Source: Phycisphaeraceae bacterium D3-23 (GTDB lineage Bacteria > Planctomycetota > Phycisphaerae > Phycisphaerales > Phycisphaeraceae). Taken from it: 64,000 nt of DNA. The stretch covers positions 2,542,001 to 2,606,000 of the forward strand of contig CP114179.1 of assembly GCA_039555135.1 (NCBI GenBank). The letters are read 5' to 3'. The notes beneath the pieces were generated by a model, which did no database searches, was not told where the DNA came from, and saw only the letters and a list, made by a program, of their open reading frames with translations. The position numbers were made by a program, and so were the translations under genes. Shown here in pieces: positions 8,141-16,110 of the stretch (within the stretch, counting starts at the first letter, position 1; each line of letters starts with the position of its first letter).

Positions 8141-8650
8141 ATGCAGCATACGACCCACAACACGAAACGGATCGCGGTCGCGGCGGGTGTCATCGTTGTG
8201 CTTGTGCTGGTCTACGTCCTCAGCCAGCTGATGACCGCCAATGGCCAGACGGAGCGTGCCCAGTCGCTGAGCGACGTGCCCGGCGGGCGCAGCGTTGATC
8301 CCAACGGCCAAGTCGACCACGCCCGCAAGATCACGTTCCACGCCTGGACCGACCCCGACGACGGGCAGCGCTACATCCTCGCGCACGGCGAAGCCGAGCC
8401 CAAGACGCTCGAACAACTCGCCAGCGCCCCGCGCTACACCGCGCGCTACGGCAGCGCGTTCGACCCGGCCAAGACCCAGCAACGCGTCGCGCAGTGGTGC
8501 GAGGCGCATGGCGTCGGCCCCGGCGGCTGGCCGACACGCTTCGACGCCAACGGCTGCTACGTGTTTGGCCGCACGGCCGTGGGCGGGGGCTTCCGCATGG
8601 CGTTTGACCGCAGGACCGGGCGGTTTGTGATGCGGTACGAATTGCCATAA
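8141..8650 (+). CDS. Hypothetical membrane-anchored protein
   Basis: 169 residues. One N-terminal transmembrane segment (about residues 11-32, AVAAGVIVVLVLVYVLSQL) leaves a soluble domain outside. That domain has Trp, Tyr, Gly and Phe-rich blocks (TFHAWTDPDDGQRYILAHGE, FGRTAVGGGFRMAFDRRTG) but no recognised catalytic motif. The ATG at 8141 follows a GTG at 8138 that could also serve. No operon partner is evident; both flanks are repeat elements. I do not recognise the family. Confidence 0.55.
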   Translation: MQHTTHNTKRIAVAAGVIVVLVLVYVLSQLMTANGQTERAQSLSDVPGGRSVDPNGQVDHARKITFHAWTDPDDGQRYILAHGEAEPKTLEQLASAPRYTARYGSAFDPAKTQQRVAQWCEAHGVGPGGWPTRFDANGCYVFGRTAVGGGFRMAFDRRTGRFVMRYELP

Positions 8651-8678
8651 CCCGGATCGTGTGATTGCGCTGCATCCC

Positions 8679-8772
8679 GTGCCACGGTCGATCCGCTTCA
8701 GCGGTCGCCGTGTTCCAACTCGTCCACACGAAGCACGGCCGACCGCTCCGAGCAGCGGATCGACCGTGGCAC
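8679..8772 (+). repeat. Twin-hairpin element with 19-bp perfect terminal inverted repeats
   Basis: Ends are GTGCCACGGTCGATCCGCT and its exact reverse complement. Inside each arm is a small hairpin (CCGCT..AGCGG). The core also pairs (CGGTCGCCGTG with CACGGCCGACCG). It lies between two converging genes. Confidence 0.8.
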
Positions 8773-8804
8773 CCATCGGCGGCCGGCGTGGTGTATATCC
8801 CGAG

Positions 8805-9877
8805 CTACTCCGCGTCGCCCGATAGACTCCCGAGCGGCAGGCCTACCCGGAAATGCTCGACGGTTTCGGGCTCGCCCGCGAGGTTGCGGGCGGCCGAGAG
8901 GAACCGCGCAAGCAGCAACGGTTCGCCCTGCTCGGTCATGTCTGTTTCCAGCAGCAAAAAACTGTGCGGCACACCCGCATCGAACACCAGCCCGTCGTGG
9001 GGCTGGTTGGCGGTGTCGATGATGCGGTGGTGCATCGGGCTGGTGATGAACTCGCGGATGACATAGCCCGCGGCGTCGGCGGTGTCGTGTTCGATGCAGC
9101 GCGAGCGGTGGATGTCGCCGCCCACGAGGACGACGCCGGCGATCTGTTCGTCGCCGATGAACTGCATGAGCCCGTCGTATTCGTGCGGATAACTCGCCCA
9201 GTGGTCGGGCTTGCCGGGGCGGACCGCGCCGTTCCAGATCATGCCGCACGCGAGGACTTTGAAGTCGGCTTCGCTTGCGCTGAGCCCTGCGCGCAGCCAG
9301 TCCCACTGGCCTTCGCCCAAGAGCGTGGGCGTATCCGCATCAAACGGCGAGGGCTCGGTCGCGGCGAAGTAGCGGGTGTCGAGCAGGAAGACCTCGACGT
9401 TGCCCACGACGAAGCTCGTATAGACGCCTTCTTCACCGTTGCCGAAGGTCGCGTTGCCAAGCGGCTCGTAGTGGGCGATGAAGGCGGCCCGGCTGTTCTC
9501 TTTGCCGTCGAGGTTGCCGTCGGTATCGTTGCGGCCGAAGTCGTGGTCGTCCCACGTGCCGTAGATCGGGAACGACCCCCGGGCGTCGACAAAGCCGATC
9601 CCGGCCGCGAATTCTGCGTAGCGTTCGCGTTGGCGTTCGGGATCGGTCGAGTCGATGTAGGGCGTGTCGCCGAGCAGGACCAAGACGTCGGGGTCCTGCT
9701 CGATGATGCTGTAGAAGGTGGCCTGGGTAGCGAGGTCCATATCCGCGCAGGAGCCGAAGGTGATGCGCGTGCGCTCGGGTTCGGCCGCGTCTTCGATTGG
9801 TACGACGAGGTGCAGCCGGCCATCGCGGCGAGTGCGCCCAGCCAAAGGGCGAGTGCGGGCAGTGGAATGAATCGCAT
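8805..9877 (-). CDS. PhoD-like metallophosphodiesterase lipoprotein, apparent frameshift
   Basis: The body (about residues 35 onward) is a PhoD/alkaline-phosphatase-D-like metallophosphoesterase: RITFGSCADMD, VLLGDTPYID (metal-binding GD), YGTWDDHDFGRND (the family WDDHD motif), LLDTRYF and LVGGDIHRSR (C-terminal His ligand). The ATG at 9877 follows ACCGGAG and opens a clear lipoprotein signal (LAAMAGC lipobox), but in another frame. The signal frame must slip by one base between about 9790 and 9830 to join the enzyme. Either a base is missing in the assembly or the gene is broken. Predicted periplasmic phosphate scavenging. A second, intact relative is at 50952-52439. Confidence 0.75.
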
Positions 9878-9936
9878 GGTCGGCTCCGGTTGGCTGGGTA
9901 GAGCGGCATCGTATCGCATGTGCTAACACGCAATGG

Positions 9937-9965
9937 GAAGCCCACGCTCGGCGAGCGTGGGCTTC
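9937..9965. repeat. Family A hairpin, CTC/GAG subtype
   Basis: Perfect 13-bp stem GAAGCCCACGCTC, loop GGC, then the exact complement ending GTGGGCTTC. Lies 60 bases upstream of the phosphodiesterase start. Confidence 0.85.
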
Positions 9966-10047
9966 GGGGTCGCGACGTTGCGCTGCAATCCCGTTCATGC
10001 GGACGAAAAAACTCGCCCGCCCATGCTTCGAGCGCTATAGTTCAGGT

Positions 10048-10165
10048 GGTTTCGTTTCGATAGAAACCCTGCCGGCCGTGGTGACGCGGCCGGGCAAGTC
10101 ACACCCTGCTCCTTGGAAAGATGCAGGCGGCGGATCGCCCCCCGAGCCGCCCCTGCATCGTTTTT
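10048..10165 (+). ncRNA. Candidate small RNA with intrinsic terminator
   Basis: Three consecutive stem-loops: GGTTTC/GAAACC (10048-10068), TGCCGGCCG with CGGCCGGGCA (10070-10096, one bulge), and GATGCAGG/CCTGCATC with inner CGGC/GCCG (10120-10159). GTTTTT follows at 10160-10165. A TATAGT at 10036-10041 is a plausible -10 box; the -35 is weak. The open frame through it is Pro/Arg-rich and unconvincing. I could not match it to 4.5S, 6S, tmRNA, RNase P RNA or a familiar riboswitch. It may be a free sRNA or an orphan leader. Confidence 0.45.
10120..10165 (+). terminator. Rho-independent terminator
   Basis: An 8-bp stem GATGCAGG/CCTGCATC extended by CGGC/GCCG and followed by five T. No protein gene precedes it on the plus strand, which points to an RNA transcript. 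Confidence 0.65.
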
Positions 10166-10204
10166 CTGCGCGGGCTCGGCGCGTTTAGGCGATGCCAACG
10201 CTCC

Positions 10205-10453
10205 GTTTAGCCGTCGCCCCACGGGCGCTGCGTGCGCAACTCGGGGTGCCACACAACTGGCCTGTCCGCAGGCCTGCTGTGTGCTGTCTCGTCGGAGCAC
10301 GAAGCGTTAGCGCGTATCGGCTCGACAGGCGATCGGGTCACTCGCTAATGCTTTGTACTCTGCATGAAGTCGCAGATAAGCACACCGCAGCCCCACGGGC
10401 AGTTGTGTGGCACCCGAAGGTCGATGCGCCGCCCGTTGGGCGGGCGGCTAAAC
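10205..10453 (+). repeat. Family B element interrupted by a family C element
   Basis: Left arm GTTTAGCCGTCGCCCCACGG at 10205; right arm GCGCCGCCCGTTGGGCGG ending GGCTAAAC at 10453. The family C element at 10243-10415 sits between them, and its own loop holds AAGCGTTAGCG / CGCTAATGCTT, a third palindrome. Confidence 0.75.
10243..10415 (+). repeat. Family C element copy 2, long-loop form
   Basis: Begins GGGGTGCCACACAACTGGCC and ends GGGCAGTTGTGTGGCACCC. The central loop is extended to about 120 bases by a further palindromic insertion. Confidence 0.75.
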
Positions 10454-10471
10454 ATTACGATTGATTGATTG

Positions 10472-12067
10472 CTACGCCGGGCGGCCGCCGCGGCTGCGTT
10501 CGACGCGTCGGCGGATGCGGTGGATCCCGCGGAGGATGTCCTGCGCGGTTTTGTACTGCGCCATCTCCGGGTTCTTGGGCCGGAGCACCGCGGCGGTGAG
10601 CGCCGACAGCGCCTGCGCGATATCGCTCTCGGGGTCGAAGGCGATGAACTGCTTGAGTTCGGGGTTGACGTGCGGCTTGGTGATCTGCACCGAGAGGTAG
10701 AACGAGTCGACGGTCTTATCGACCTTGCCGTGGACGTTGGCCATGGTCTGGTTGGTGACGTGTCCGCGTTCGAGCATCTTGCCCAGCATTTTTTGGATCT
10801 GGCTGGTGCGCATCATCTCGCTGAAGAGGGTGTCGAGCATGGGCGACTGCCCGATCTGTTCGCCGATCCGGCAGGCCGAACCGAAGTCGACAAACCCGAC
10901 GCCGTGGGGCGTGATGACCATGTTGTCCATGCGGAGGTCGAGGTGCATGACGCGGGCCTGCTCGTGCAGCGCGGAGAGCAGCTCGGCCGCCTGCTCGGCG
11001 AAGTCGAGCTGGCTGAGGGTCGGGCCGCCGATGCGCATCCAGTTCATGTGCAGCGTTCGGACGAAGCCGCGATTGTCTTTCTCGATCCCCAGCGGCCGGG
11101 GGACGCGGTTGCGGTACTCGGGCGCGAGGTTTTTCTGCAGGATGCCGAGCATCGCGGCCTCACGTGTGAGGAAGGTCGGGAAGACGTGGTCGACGAGCTT
11201 GTGCGCCCGCTTTTCGAGGTCACGCACATCGACGTCCGGGAACTTTTGCCGAAGCCGCCAGACCATGTTCTGATAGGTCGGCACACGCTTGGTGACGAGG
11301 TAGCCGTCGGGCGTGTCGGCGGACTTCGCGCACCGGCTGAGCTCGACGTGGTAGGTGAACCGCTCGGTCGTGTCGCCGGGCTGGAGCAGTTTGTACTTGC
11401 GGGCCATGAAGCAGTAGCCGCTGGTGCGCATCCCCGGCAGGCGCATGCCCGCGTGGATGGGGGTCACGGGCTGATCGATGCAAAACCCCCGCTTGTTGTC
11501 GTAGGCCTCGGCCAGGTTGCGGACGCTTTTTTCGTGCGTCCCGACGTACGCGAACACCCCGCCCCAGTGCAGACGCGCGAACATCTCGTCGGGCAGCTTC
11601 GGCTCGCCGACGCCGGCGAGCACGAGGTCGGCAAACACGCCGGTCGTGGGCCGGCCCGCGCGGGCGACGATCCGGCCGGGCGTTTGGGTCTTGAGCGCCA
11701 GGTCGCGCAGCGCCTTGATGAGTTTCTCACGCTGTTTGAGGTCACGCTTGGTCAGCGCGGCCCCGGGGCGTCGGCCGTCGGTCGCGGCCGGGGGTGCGGC
11801 CCCGAGCAGGCGACGCCACCAGCTCGGCCGCTCGGCCGCGGCGGGCTCGGGGGTGACGACAGCCACGGCGGCCGGCGCGGCATTGGGCGGGGCCGATCGT
11901 CCCGGCTGCGCGGGGGTCGCGCCCGACGAGACGCGCGCAGCGTCCATCGGCGCGGGCGCAGGCACCGCCGACGGGCTCGACGCGCCAGGCATCGCGGGCG
12001 GCACGACGGATCGGCTGCGCCCATCCTGTTGGACATGCTTATAGATCGGGTGGTCTTGGCTGGCCAT
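10472..12067 (-). CDS. Protein-kinase-like protein with Pro/Ala-rich N-terminus
   Basis: 531 residues. The first about 110 are Pro/Ala/Ser-rich and probably disordered. The C-terminal region has a kinase-fold core: VMHLDLRMDNMVI (about 374-386, catalytic-loop HxDLxxxN) and VGFVDFGSACRIGE (DFG, about 394). The loop HLDLRMDN differs from eukaryote-like Ser/Thr kinases (HRDLKPSN) and is closer to lipopolysaccharide-core/ABC1-like kinases. The middle part (KRVPTYQNMVWRLRQKFPD and nearby) is not recognised. ATG 12067 is used; a GTG at 12079 adds four residues. Substrate unknown; phosphorylation of a surface glycolipid or protein are both possible. Confidence 0.6.
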   Translation of the reverse strand: MASQDHPIYKHVQQDGRSRSVVPPAMPGASSPSAVPAPAPMDAARVSSGATPAQPGRSAPPNAAPAAVAVVTPEPAAAERPSWWRRLLGAAPPAATDGRRPGAALTKRDLKQREKLIKALRDLALKTQTPGRIVARAGRPTTGVFADLVLAGVGEPKLPDEMFARLHWGGVFAYVGTHEKSVRNLAEAYDNKRGFCIDQPVTPIHAGMRLPGMRTSGYCFMARKYKLLQPGDTTERFTYHVELSRCAKSADTPDGYLVTKRVPTYQNMVWRLRQKFPDVDVRDLEKRAHKLVDHVFPTFLTREAAMLGILQKNLAPEYRNRVPRPLGIEKDNRGFVRTLHMNWMRIGGPTLSQLDFAEQAAELLSALHEQARVMHLDLRMDNMVITPHGVGFVDFGSACRIGEQIGQSPMLDTLFSEMMRTSQIQKMLGKMLERGHVTNQTMANVHGKVDKTVDSFYLSVQITKPHVNPELKQFIAFDPESDIAQALSALTAAVLRPKNPEMAQYKTAQDILRGIHRIRRRVERSRGGRPA

Positions 12068-12267
12068 AGGCGGTGACACGGTCGGCTAGCGGTTCGTTGC
12101 GGGCACGCACAGACCTGTAGTTTACGATACACCGCCGGGCGTGCCATCCGACGCCGTGAATTCTCACACGCATCGATGCCCGATCGTCCCGCGTGTAAAG
12201 CCCGGCCGAGGCCTCGGCAGGGCAAACATCCGTTTCAGCCAATGCACCCCTACCCAGGACATGCCAG

Positions 12268-12699
12268 ATGCCATACAAAAACGTCGTCATGGAATCGCTC
12301 GAGTACAACGATGACGACAGCGTCACGTCGCTCCTGTATTGCATCGGACCCGAAAACCACCAGGCCCCCTGGGACCAGCGCACACCGATCGAATGCGACA
12401 CCGCAGCGATCATGCGGACCGCCCTGGCGTTGGCAGATGCCAAGGCCGGGCAACCCGTACAGATCACCGGATTGAAGGTCCACTGTGCCGGCGGCGTCGC
12501 TCTGGTATCCGTCAGCTTCGAGAGCATCCACGACGAAAGCGTCGAGGGCGACGACGAAGATGACGACGACGACTTCATCCACTTCACGCTGATGTTTGAT
12601 GTACGCGGCCATCCGCTGGTGGTCGAGGAGCTTGGGTTCAAATCCGAGCGGCAGTACGAAAGCAAGATGCCGGAGTATGAGCCGTTTTCGTTGGAGTAG
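12268..12699 (+). CDS. Hypothetical acidic protein
   Basis: 143 residues, no signal peptide or membrane segment, so probably cytoplasmic. The middle is strongly acidic (ESVEGDDEDDDDDFIHF), flanked by ordered-looking beta-rich segments (VHCAGGVALVSVSFES; FTLMFDVRGHPLVVEELGF). It starts at the ATG at 12268. The 12080-12267 gap it shares with the divergent kinase gene shows no repeat and presumably contains both promoters. The family is not recognised. Confidence 0.6.
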   Translation: MPYKNVVMESLEYNDDDSVTSLLYCIGPENHQAPWDQRTPIECDTAAIMRTALALADAKAGQPVQITGLKVHCAGGVALVSVSFESIHDESVEGDDEDDDDDFIHFTLMFDVRGHPLVVEELGFKSERQYESKMPEYEPFSLE

Positions 12700-12710
12700 G
12701 CCGGGCCCCG

Positions 12711-13823
12711 CTAACCCACATCCCGCACACACCGGAAGCCCGCATTGGTCGTCGCCGAGTCGGGGGTGTTTGCGGTGCGCGCGCCCAGGCGGTAGCGGTG
12801 GCAGTAGCTCGCGTGGCAGAGGTACGAGCCGCCCTTCTGGACTTTGTGTGTGAGCTTGGGCACCGCTTGACCCGCATGGGCAGACGACGCCGCGCCCTCC
12901 GCTTGCGGGCCGCGCGGATTCACCATTGGTGTGGCGTCCGAGCGGTTGCACGTTACGGGGGTCGGGGTGAACCAGTCGCCGCACCACTCCCAGACATTGC
13001 CGAGCATGTTGTAGAGGCCGTAGCCGTTGGGCGGGTAGGCACCGACCGGGCATGTGCCGGCGTAGCCGTCGGCCGCGGTGTCGTGGTCGGGGAAGCTGCC
13101 CTGGAAGATGTTGCAGCGGTGCTCGCCGCGCGGCTCGAGCGTTTCGCCCCAGGGGTAGCGCGTCTGCACCGCGCCGCCCCGCGCGGCGTATTCCCACTCG
13201 GCCTCCGTCGGCAAGCGCTTGCCCGCCCAGGCGCAGTACGCCAGCGCATCGTTCCACGCGACCTGCACGACCGGGTGGTCCGGCCTGTCCTTGACCGTGC
13301 TCCGCTCGCCCCACGGCCGACGCCACATCGCGCCCGGCACCGCGAGCCACCACGACACGCCCGGCACCTCGCCGCCCCCCTTTACGCCACCCCGCCGGAG
13401 CCGATCAACATACTTCGCCGGCAGGTGCCCCTGAAACACAAACGACCACCCGAAACGCTCTGCAAGCGTCACGTACCGCGTCGCCTCCACAAACGCCGCA
13501 AACTCCGCATTCGTGACCGCATGGACATCGATCCAGAACGGCGAGAGCACGACCTCACGCACCGGGCCCTCGCCGTCGTTGGGGTCGGCCTCGGGGACCT
13601 CGCTGCCCATCAAGAACGCCCCGCCGTCGAGCAGCGCCATGCCCCGGGTCGAGCCGGCGTCGGCGTGCGCGATGTTGTCATCAACGCGAGCTAACGGCAC
13701 GACCGCGCCGCCCTCGGCGTATGCCCCGGCGACAAACCCGCCGGGCTGGGGCGGCGGCATGCTCTTTCCCGTATCACGCTCGGGTGTGCAGCAGGACTTT
13801 TTCGGGGGTGTGGGGTCGGACAT
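12711..13823 (-). CDS. Formylglycine-generating enzyme (SUMF1/FGE) family protein
   Basis: 370 residues. FGE-sulfatase fold covering about 60-365: MALLDGGAFLMGS, PFWIDVHAVTNAEFAAFV, HPVVQVAWNDALAYCAWAGK, RLPTEAEWEYAARGG, MLGNVWEWCGDWF and KGGSYLCHASYC. The C-terminal CHASYC contains the cysteine pair (Cys336, Cys341) that binds copper in true FGEs converting a sulfatase Cys/Ser to formylglycine. This supports an active enzyme rather than a merely structural family member. The N-terminus is Cys/Pro-rich without a signal peptide. Start taken at ATG 13823. No sulfatase gene lies in the window. Confidence 0.88.
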   Translation of the reverse strand: MSDPTPPKKSCCTPERDTGKSMPPPQPGGFVAGAYAEGGAVVPLARVDDNIAHADAGSTRGMALLDGGAFLMGSEVPEADPNDGEGPVREVVLSPFWIDVHAVTNAEFAAFVEATRYVTLAERFGWSFVFQGHLPAKYVDRLRRGGVKGGGEVPGVSWWLAVPGAMWRRPWGERSTVKDRPDHPVVQVAWNDALAYCAWAGKRLPTEAEWEYAARGGAVQTRYPWGETLEPRGEHRCNIFQGSFPDHDTAADGYAGTCPVGAYPPNGYGLYNMLGNVWEWCGDWFTPTPVTCNRSDATPMVNPRGPQAEGAASSAHAGQAVPKLTHKVQKGGSYLCHASYCHRYRLGARTANTPDSATTNAGFRCVRDVG

Positions 13824-13847
13824 GTTGAGTCCCGCACATCGACGCAA

Positions 13848-14858
13848 TCACCACACGAGCTCGGCCAGCTCGACGGCATACGTCTCGACCTTGTGCGAAT
13901 TAGGCGCGACGGTGCGGACGTTGACGGTGTCGCCCGGGGCGTGGGCGCGGATAGCGTCCATGAACGCGGGGACGTCGCGGGTGGGCTGGCCGTCCACATG
14001 GGTGATGAGCACATCGGTGGGTATGCCCGCGCGGGACGCGGGGCCGTCGTCGATGAGCCGATGCACGCCGACGCCGGGGACGCCGGGCGGGAATTGCTTC
14101 GTGTAGCCGTAGGATTGGGACCAGAGCGTGACGACCTGCGCGCCGAAGGTGGCGACGCGGTGGTCTTCGCGTTTCTCGACGAGGCGTTGGATATCGTCGA
14201 GCGGCGCGATAAAGCCCATGCCGGTCGTTGCGCTTTCGGAGCCGATGTGTGAGCACTGGACGCCGACGACCCGGCCCGTGACATCGACCCAGCACCCGCC
14301 GGAGATGCCCGGCGGGGTCGGGCCCGCGAGGTTGACGGAGTGGAGGTAGCAGTCGTTGACGCCCTGGTGGTTGTAGCGTGGCGTGTCGGCGGCGATCCGG
14401 CCGGGCAGCATGAGGTCGCGGTACATGGCGGGCGCGCCATAGACATAGACCGGCGCTCCGGCCGCGGGCGCGGTCGGCGACAACGCGAGCCAGGCATCAG
14501 GCGCAAACGCCGGCGTCGCGCTGCCCGCGCTCTCGCTGGGCGTGACCGGGCGGAGCAGCGCGATATCGGCCCCGAGGTCGCGCGCCAAGACTTCAACATC
14601 GATCACGCGCCCGCCGGTGAGCAGCAGTTCGAGCCGATGCTTCATGCCGTGAACAACGTGTGCCGCGGTGAGGAACGTGCCGTCGGCGTCGATGAACGCG
14701 CCCGACCCGGCGATCCGGCCGTCCTTCAGCACCGACGCCGAGGCGTCGCGCAGCGTGGCGTAGAGCGTGCCGTCATCGACGAGGTTGGGCGGCGGTGATG
14801 AAGCGCAGCCGACGAAGAGCGCGAGGCCGAGCAGCAGCGGGAGGAACTTCAGTCGCAT
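13848..14858 (-). CDS. HtrA-like trypsin-fold serine protease lipoprotein with PDZ domain
   Basis: 336 residues. The ATG at 14858 opens a lipoprotein signal (LGLALFVGC). The protease domain has a full triad: His67 in TAAHVVHG, Asp98 in LGADIALL, Ser186 in PPGISGGCW. After about residue 250, GVGVHRLIDDGPASRAG and DVLITHVDGQPTRDVPAF form a PDZ domain. The arrangement suggests envelope protein quality control or regulated cleavage, anchored to a membrane. It is 24 bases from the start of the FGE-like gene and likely cotranscribed with it. The word palindrome at 14877-14968 forms its whole upstream leader. Confidence 0.85.
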   Translation of the reverse strand: MRLKFLPLLLGLALFVGCASSPPPNLVDDGTLYATLRDASASVLKDGRIAGSGAFIDADGTFLTAAHVVHGMKHRLELLLTGGRVIDVEVLARDLGADIALLRPVTPSESAGSATPAFAPDAWLALSPTAPAAGAPVYVYGAPAMYRDLMLPGRIAADTPRYNHQGVNDCYLHSVNLAGPTPPGISGGCWVDVTGRVVGVQCSHIGSESATTGMGFIAPLDDIQRLVEKREDHRVATFGAQVVTLWSQSYGYTKQFPPGVPGVGVHRLIDDGPASRAGIPTDVLITHVDGQPTRDVPAFMDAIRAHAPGDTVNVRTVAPNSHKVETYAVELAELVW

Positions 14859-14876
14859 GAACGCCTCAAAACAAAC

Positions 14877-14968
14877 GGAAGTGAACAGTTTACAGTGAGC
14901 AGTGAACAGGCCCGAAAGTGTAGCAGGCGTAACCAGCACTGTTCACTGTGAACGATTCACGGTTCACT
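14877..14968 (-). repeat. Word palindrome (GTGAACAGTGAA type), second copy
   Basis: Plus-strand left arm GGAAGTGAACAGTTTACAG continuing GTGAGCAGTGAACAGG; right arm CACTGTTCACTGTGAACG continuing ATTCACGGTTCACTTCC. It spans from the nitroreductase stop (inside the arm) to 19 bases before the protease start. Confidence 0.75.
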
Positions 14969-15640
14969 TCCGCCCTCCCCGGCTTGGACCACCATGATCT
15001 CATCAAGCGGTTTGCGGTTGAGGGCTTCCGTGGGCACGACGCAGCCCCGGGCCGGGTAGCCGACGGGGATCAGGAGGTAGGGCCGTTCGTGCCTGGGTCG
15101 GCCCAGGATCGTGCCGAGAAAATCCATCGGGCTGGGCGTGTGCGTCAGCGTCGCGAGCCCCGCGTGCTGCGCGGCGCTCAGGAACAAGCCGCACGCGAGC
15201 CCGACGGACTCGCTGGAGTAGTAGACCCGCCCGCCGTCGTCCGTCTTGGTCAGTCGGAACACAGCGATAAGCCAGGGGGCGATTTCGAGGTACTTCTTGT
15301 TCTCATCCGTGCCGAGGGGGGCGAGGTCTTTGAGCCACTGCTCGTTGCCCCGGCCCTGATAGAACGCGCGTTCCTCTTCCTCTGCGCCTTCGCGGATTTG
15401 GCGTTTGAGGTCGGGGTTGGCGACGCAGACAAAACGCCAGGGCTGCTTGTTCGCGCCGCTGGGTGCGCTCCCTGCCGAACGCACGAGCGACTCGATGAGT
15501 TCGCGCGCGACGGGCTTGTCGCTGAACATCCGCACGGAGCGCCGGCGTCGCATCACGTTGTAGAAATGATCGGCCGCATCGAGCGGGTCGCCCGGCGGCG
15601 CGTACCAGTCGTCATACACCACGGTGTCGCAGTCTTTCAT
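14957..15640 (-). CDS. Nitroreductase-family flavoprotein, iodotyrosine-deiodinase-like
   Basis: 227 residues. FMN-dependent nitroreductase fold: RRRSVRMFSDKPV at the N-terminus (FMN phosphate contacts), SAPSGANKQPWRFVCV, and a central insertion rich in Glu/Tyr (EGAEEEERAFYQGRGNEQW) that resembles the lid of iodotyrosine deiodinases and BluB relatives. The C-terminal GLATLTHTPSPM and RPYLLIPVGYPA follow the same subfamily. The probable reaction is NAD(P)H- or flavin-driven reductive removal of a halogen or nitro reduction; the substrate is open. Its stop codon is supplied by the word palindrome. Confidence 0.8.
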   Translation of the reverse strand: MKDCDTVVYDDWYAPPGDPLDAADHFYNVMRRRRSVRMFSDKPVARELIESLVRSAGSAPSGANKQPWRFVCVANPDLKRQIREGAEEEERAFYQGRGNEQWLKDLAPLGTDENKKYLEIAPWLIAVFRLTKTDDGGRVYYSSESVGLACGLFLSAAQHAGLATLTHTPSPMDFLGTILGRPRHERPYLLIPVGYPARGCVVPTEALNRKPLDEIMVVQAGEGGSEP

Positions 15641-15677
15641 GCGGGTAGTTTAGCGGCGATCTGCAATCAACCGTCGG

Positions 15678-15983
15678 CTAGTTCGCGCTCGCTTCGAGGT
15701 AGACGACGTAGGTCAGCAGGGCCGACACGCCGACGTGCAGCACGACCGTCCCCCAGAACACAAGGCGGAAGGATCGCTTGACCGTCTTGTGGCGAAGCCA
15801 CCTCTGCCCGATCAGCGCGCCGGGCCAGCCGCCTAGGAGCGCGGCCAGGTGCAGGCGTTTCTCGGGGACACGCCAGCCCTGCTTGGCCGCGCGGCGTTTG
15901 TCCCAGGCGTAGAGCGACAGCGACACCGTGCTCATGATGAGCATCGTGCTGAACAAAACGCCGAGCCAGTACCACATGAGCAT
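15678..15983 (-). CDS. DUF1294 membrane protein
   Basis: 101 residues. Two or three hydrophobic segments flank the DUF1294 core: YAWDKRRAAKQGWRVPEKRL, then HLAALLGGWPGALIGQRW and RHKTVKRSFRLVFW. Length is typical when no cold-shock domain is fused. Function unknown. It lies 37 bases downstream of nothing obvious on its own strand and is followed by the nitroreductase gene, so these may be one transcript. Confidence 0.8.
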   Translation of the reverse strand: MLMWYWLGVLFSTMLIMSTVSLSLYAWDKRRAAKQGWRVPEKRLHLAALLGGWPGALIGQRWLRHKTVKRSFRLVFWGTVVLHVGVSALLTYVVYLEASAN

Positions 15984-16016
15984 GTTGCATGTTTCCTATC
16001 GACGCGGGCAGCGCCC

Positions 16017-16110
16017 GTTAGCCGTCGCCCGACGGGCGGCGCGCTGCCTTTTGATCACCGTCGCGCACACCGAACCCGTCGACGCGCCGCCCGTTGGGCG
16101 TCGGCTAAAC
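16017..16110 (+). repeat. Twin-hairpin element, family B copy 3
   Basis: GTTAGCCGTCGCCCGACGGG continuing CGGCGCG, and CGCGCCGCCCGTTGGGCGTC continuing GGCTAAAC. The right arm supplies the TAG stop (16105-16107) of the debranching enzyme on the minus strand. Confidence 0.8.

Larger units (their letters stand above)
9878..10471. other. 594-base intergenic region: hairpin, candidate small RNA, nested repeats
   Basis: No protein gene is supported here. In order it holds a family A hairpin (9937-9965), a three-hairpin transcription unit ending in a T-tract on the plus strand (about 10048-10165), and a family B element (10205-10453) interrupted by a family C element, itself carrying a further palindrome. 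Confidence 0.6.

Noticed and set aside
9997-10188. 63-codon plus-strand open frame
   Set aside because: It runs through three stem-loops and the intrinsic terminator, and its Pro/Arg-rich product has no family features; a small RNA fits better.
12618-12650. tRNA-like TTCAAATCC sequence
   Set aside because: GGTTCAAATCC looks like a T-loop, but the flanking bases do not form the 5-bp T stem and no acceptor, D or anticodon arms fit; it lies inside the acidic hypothetical gene.
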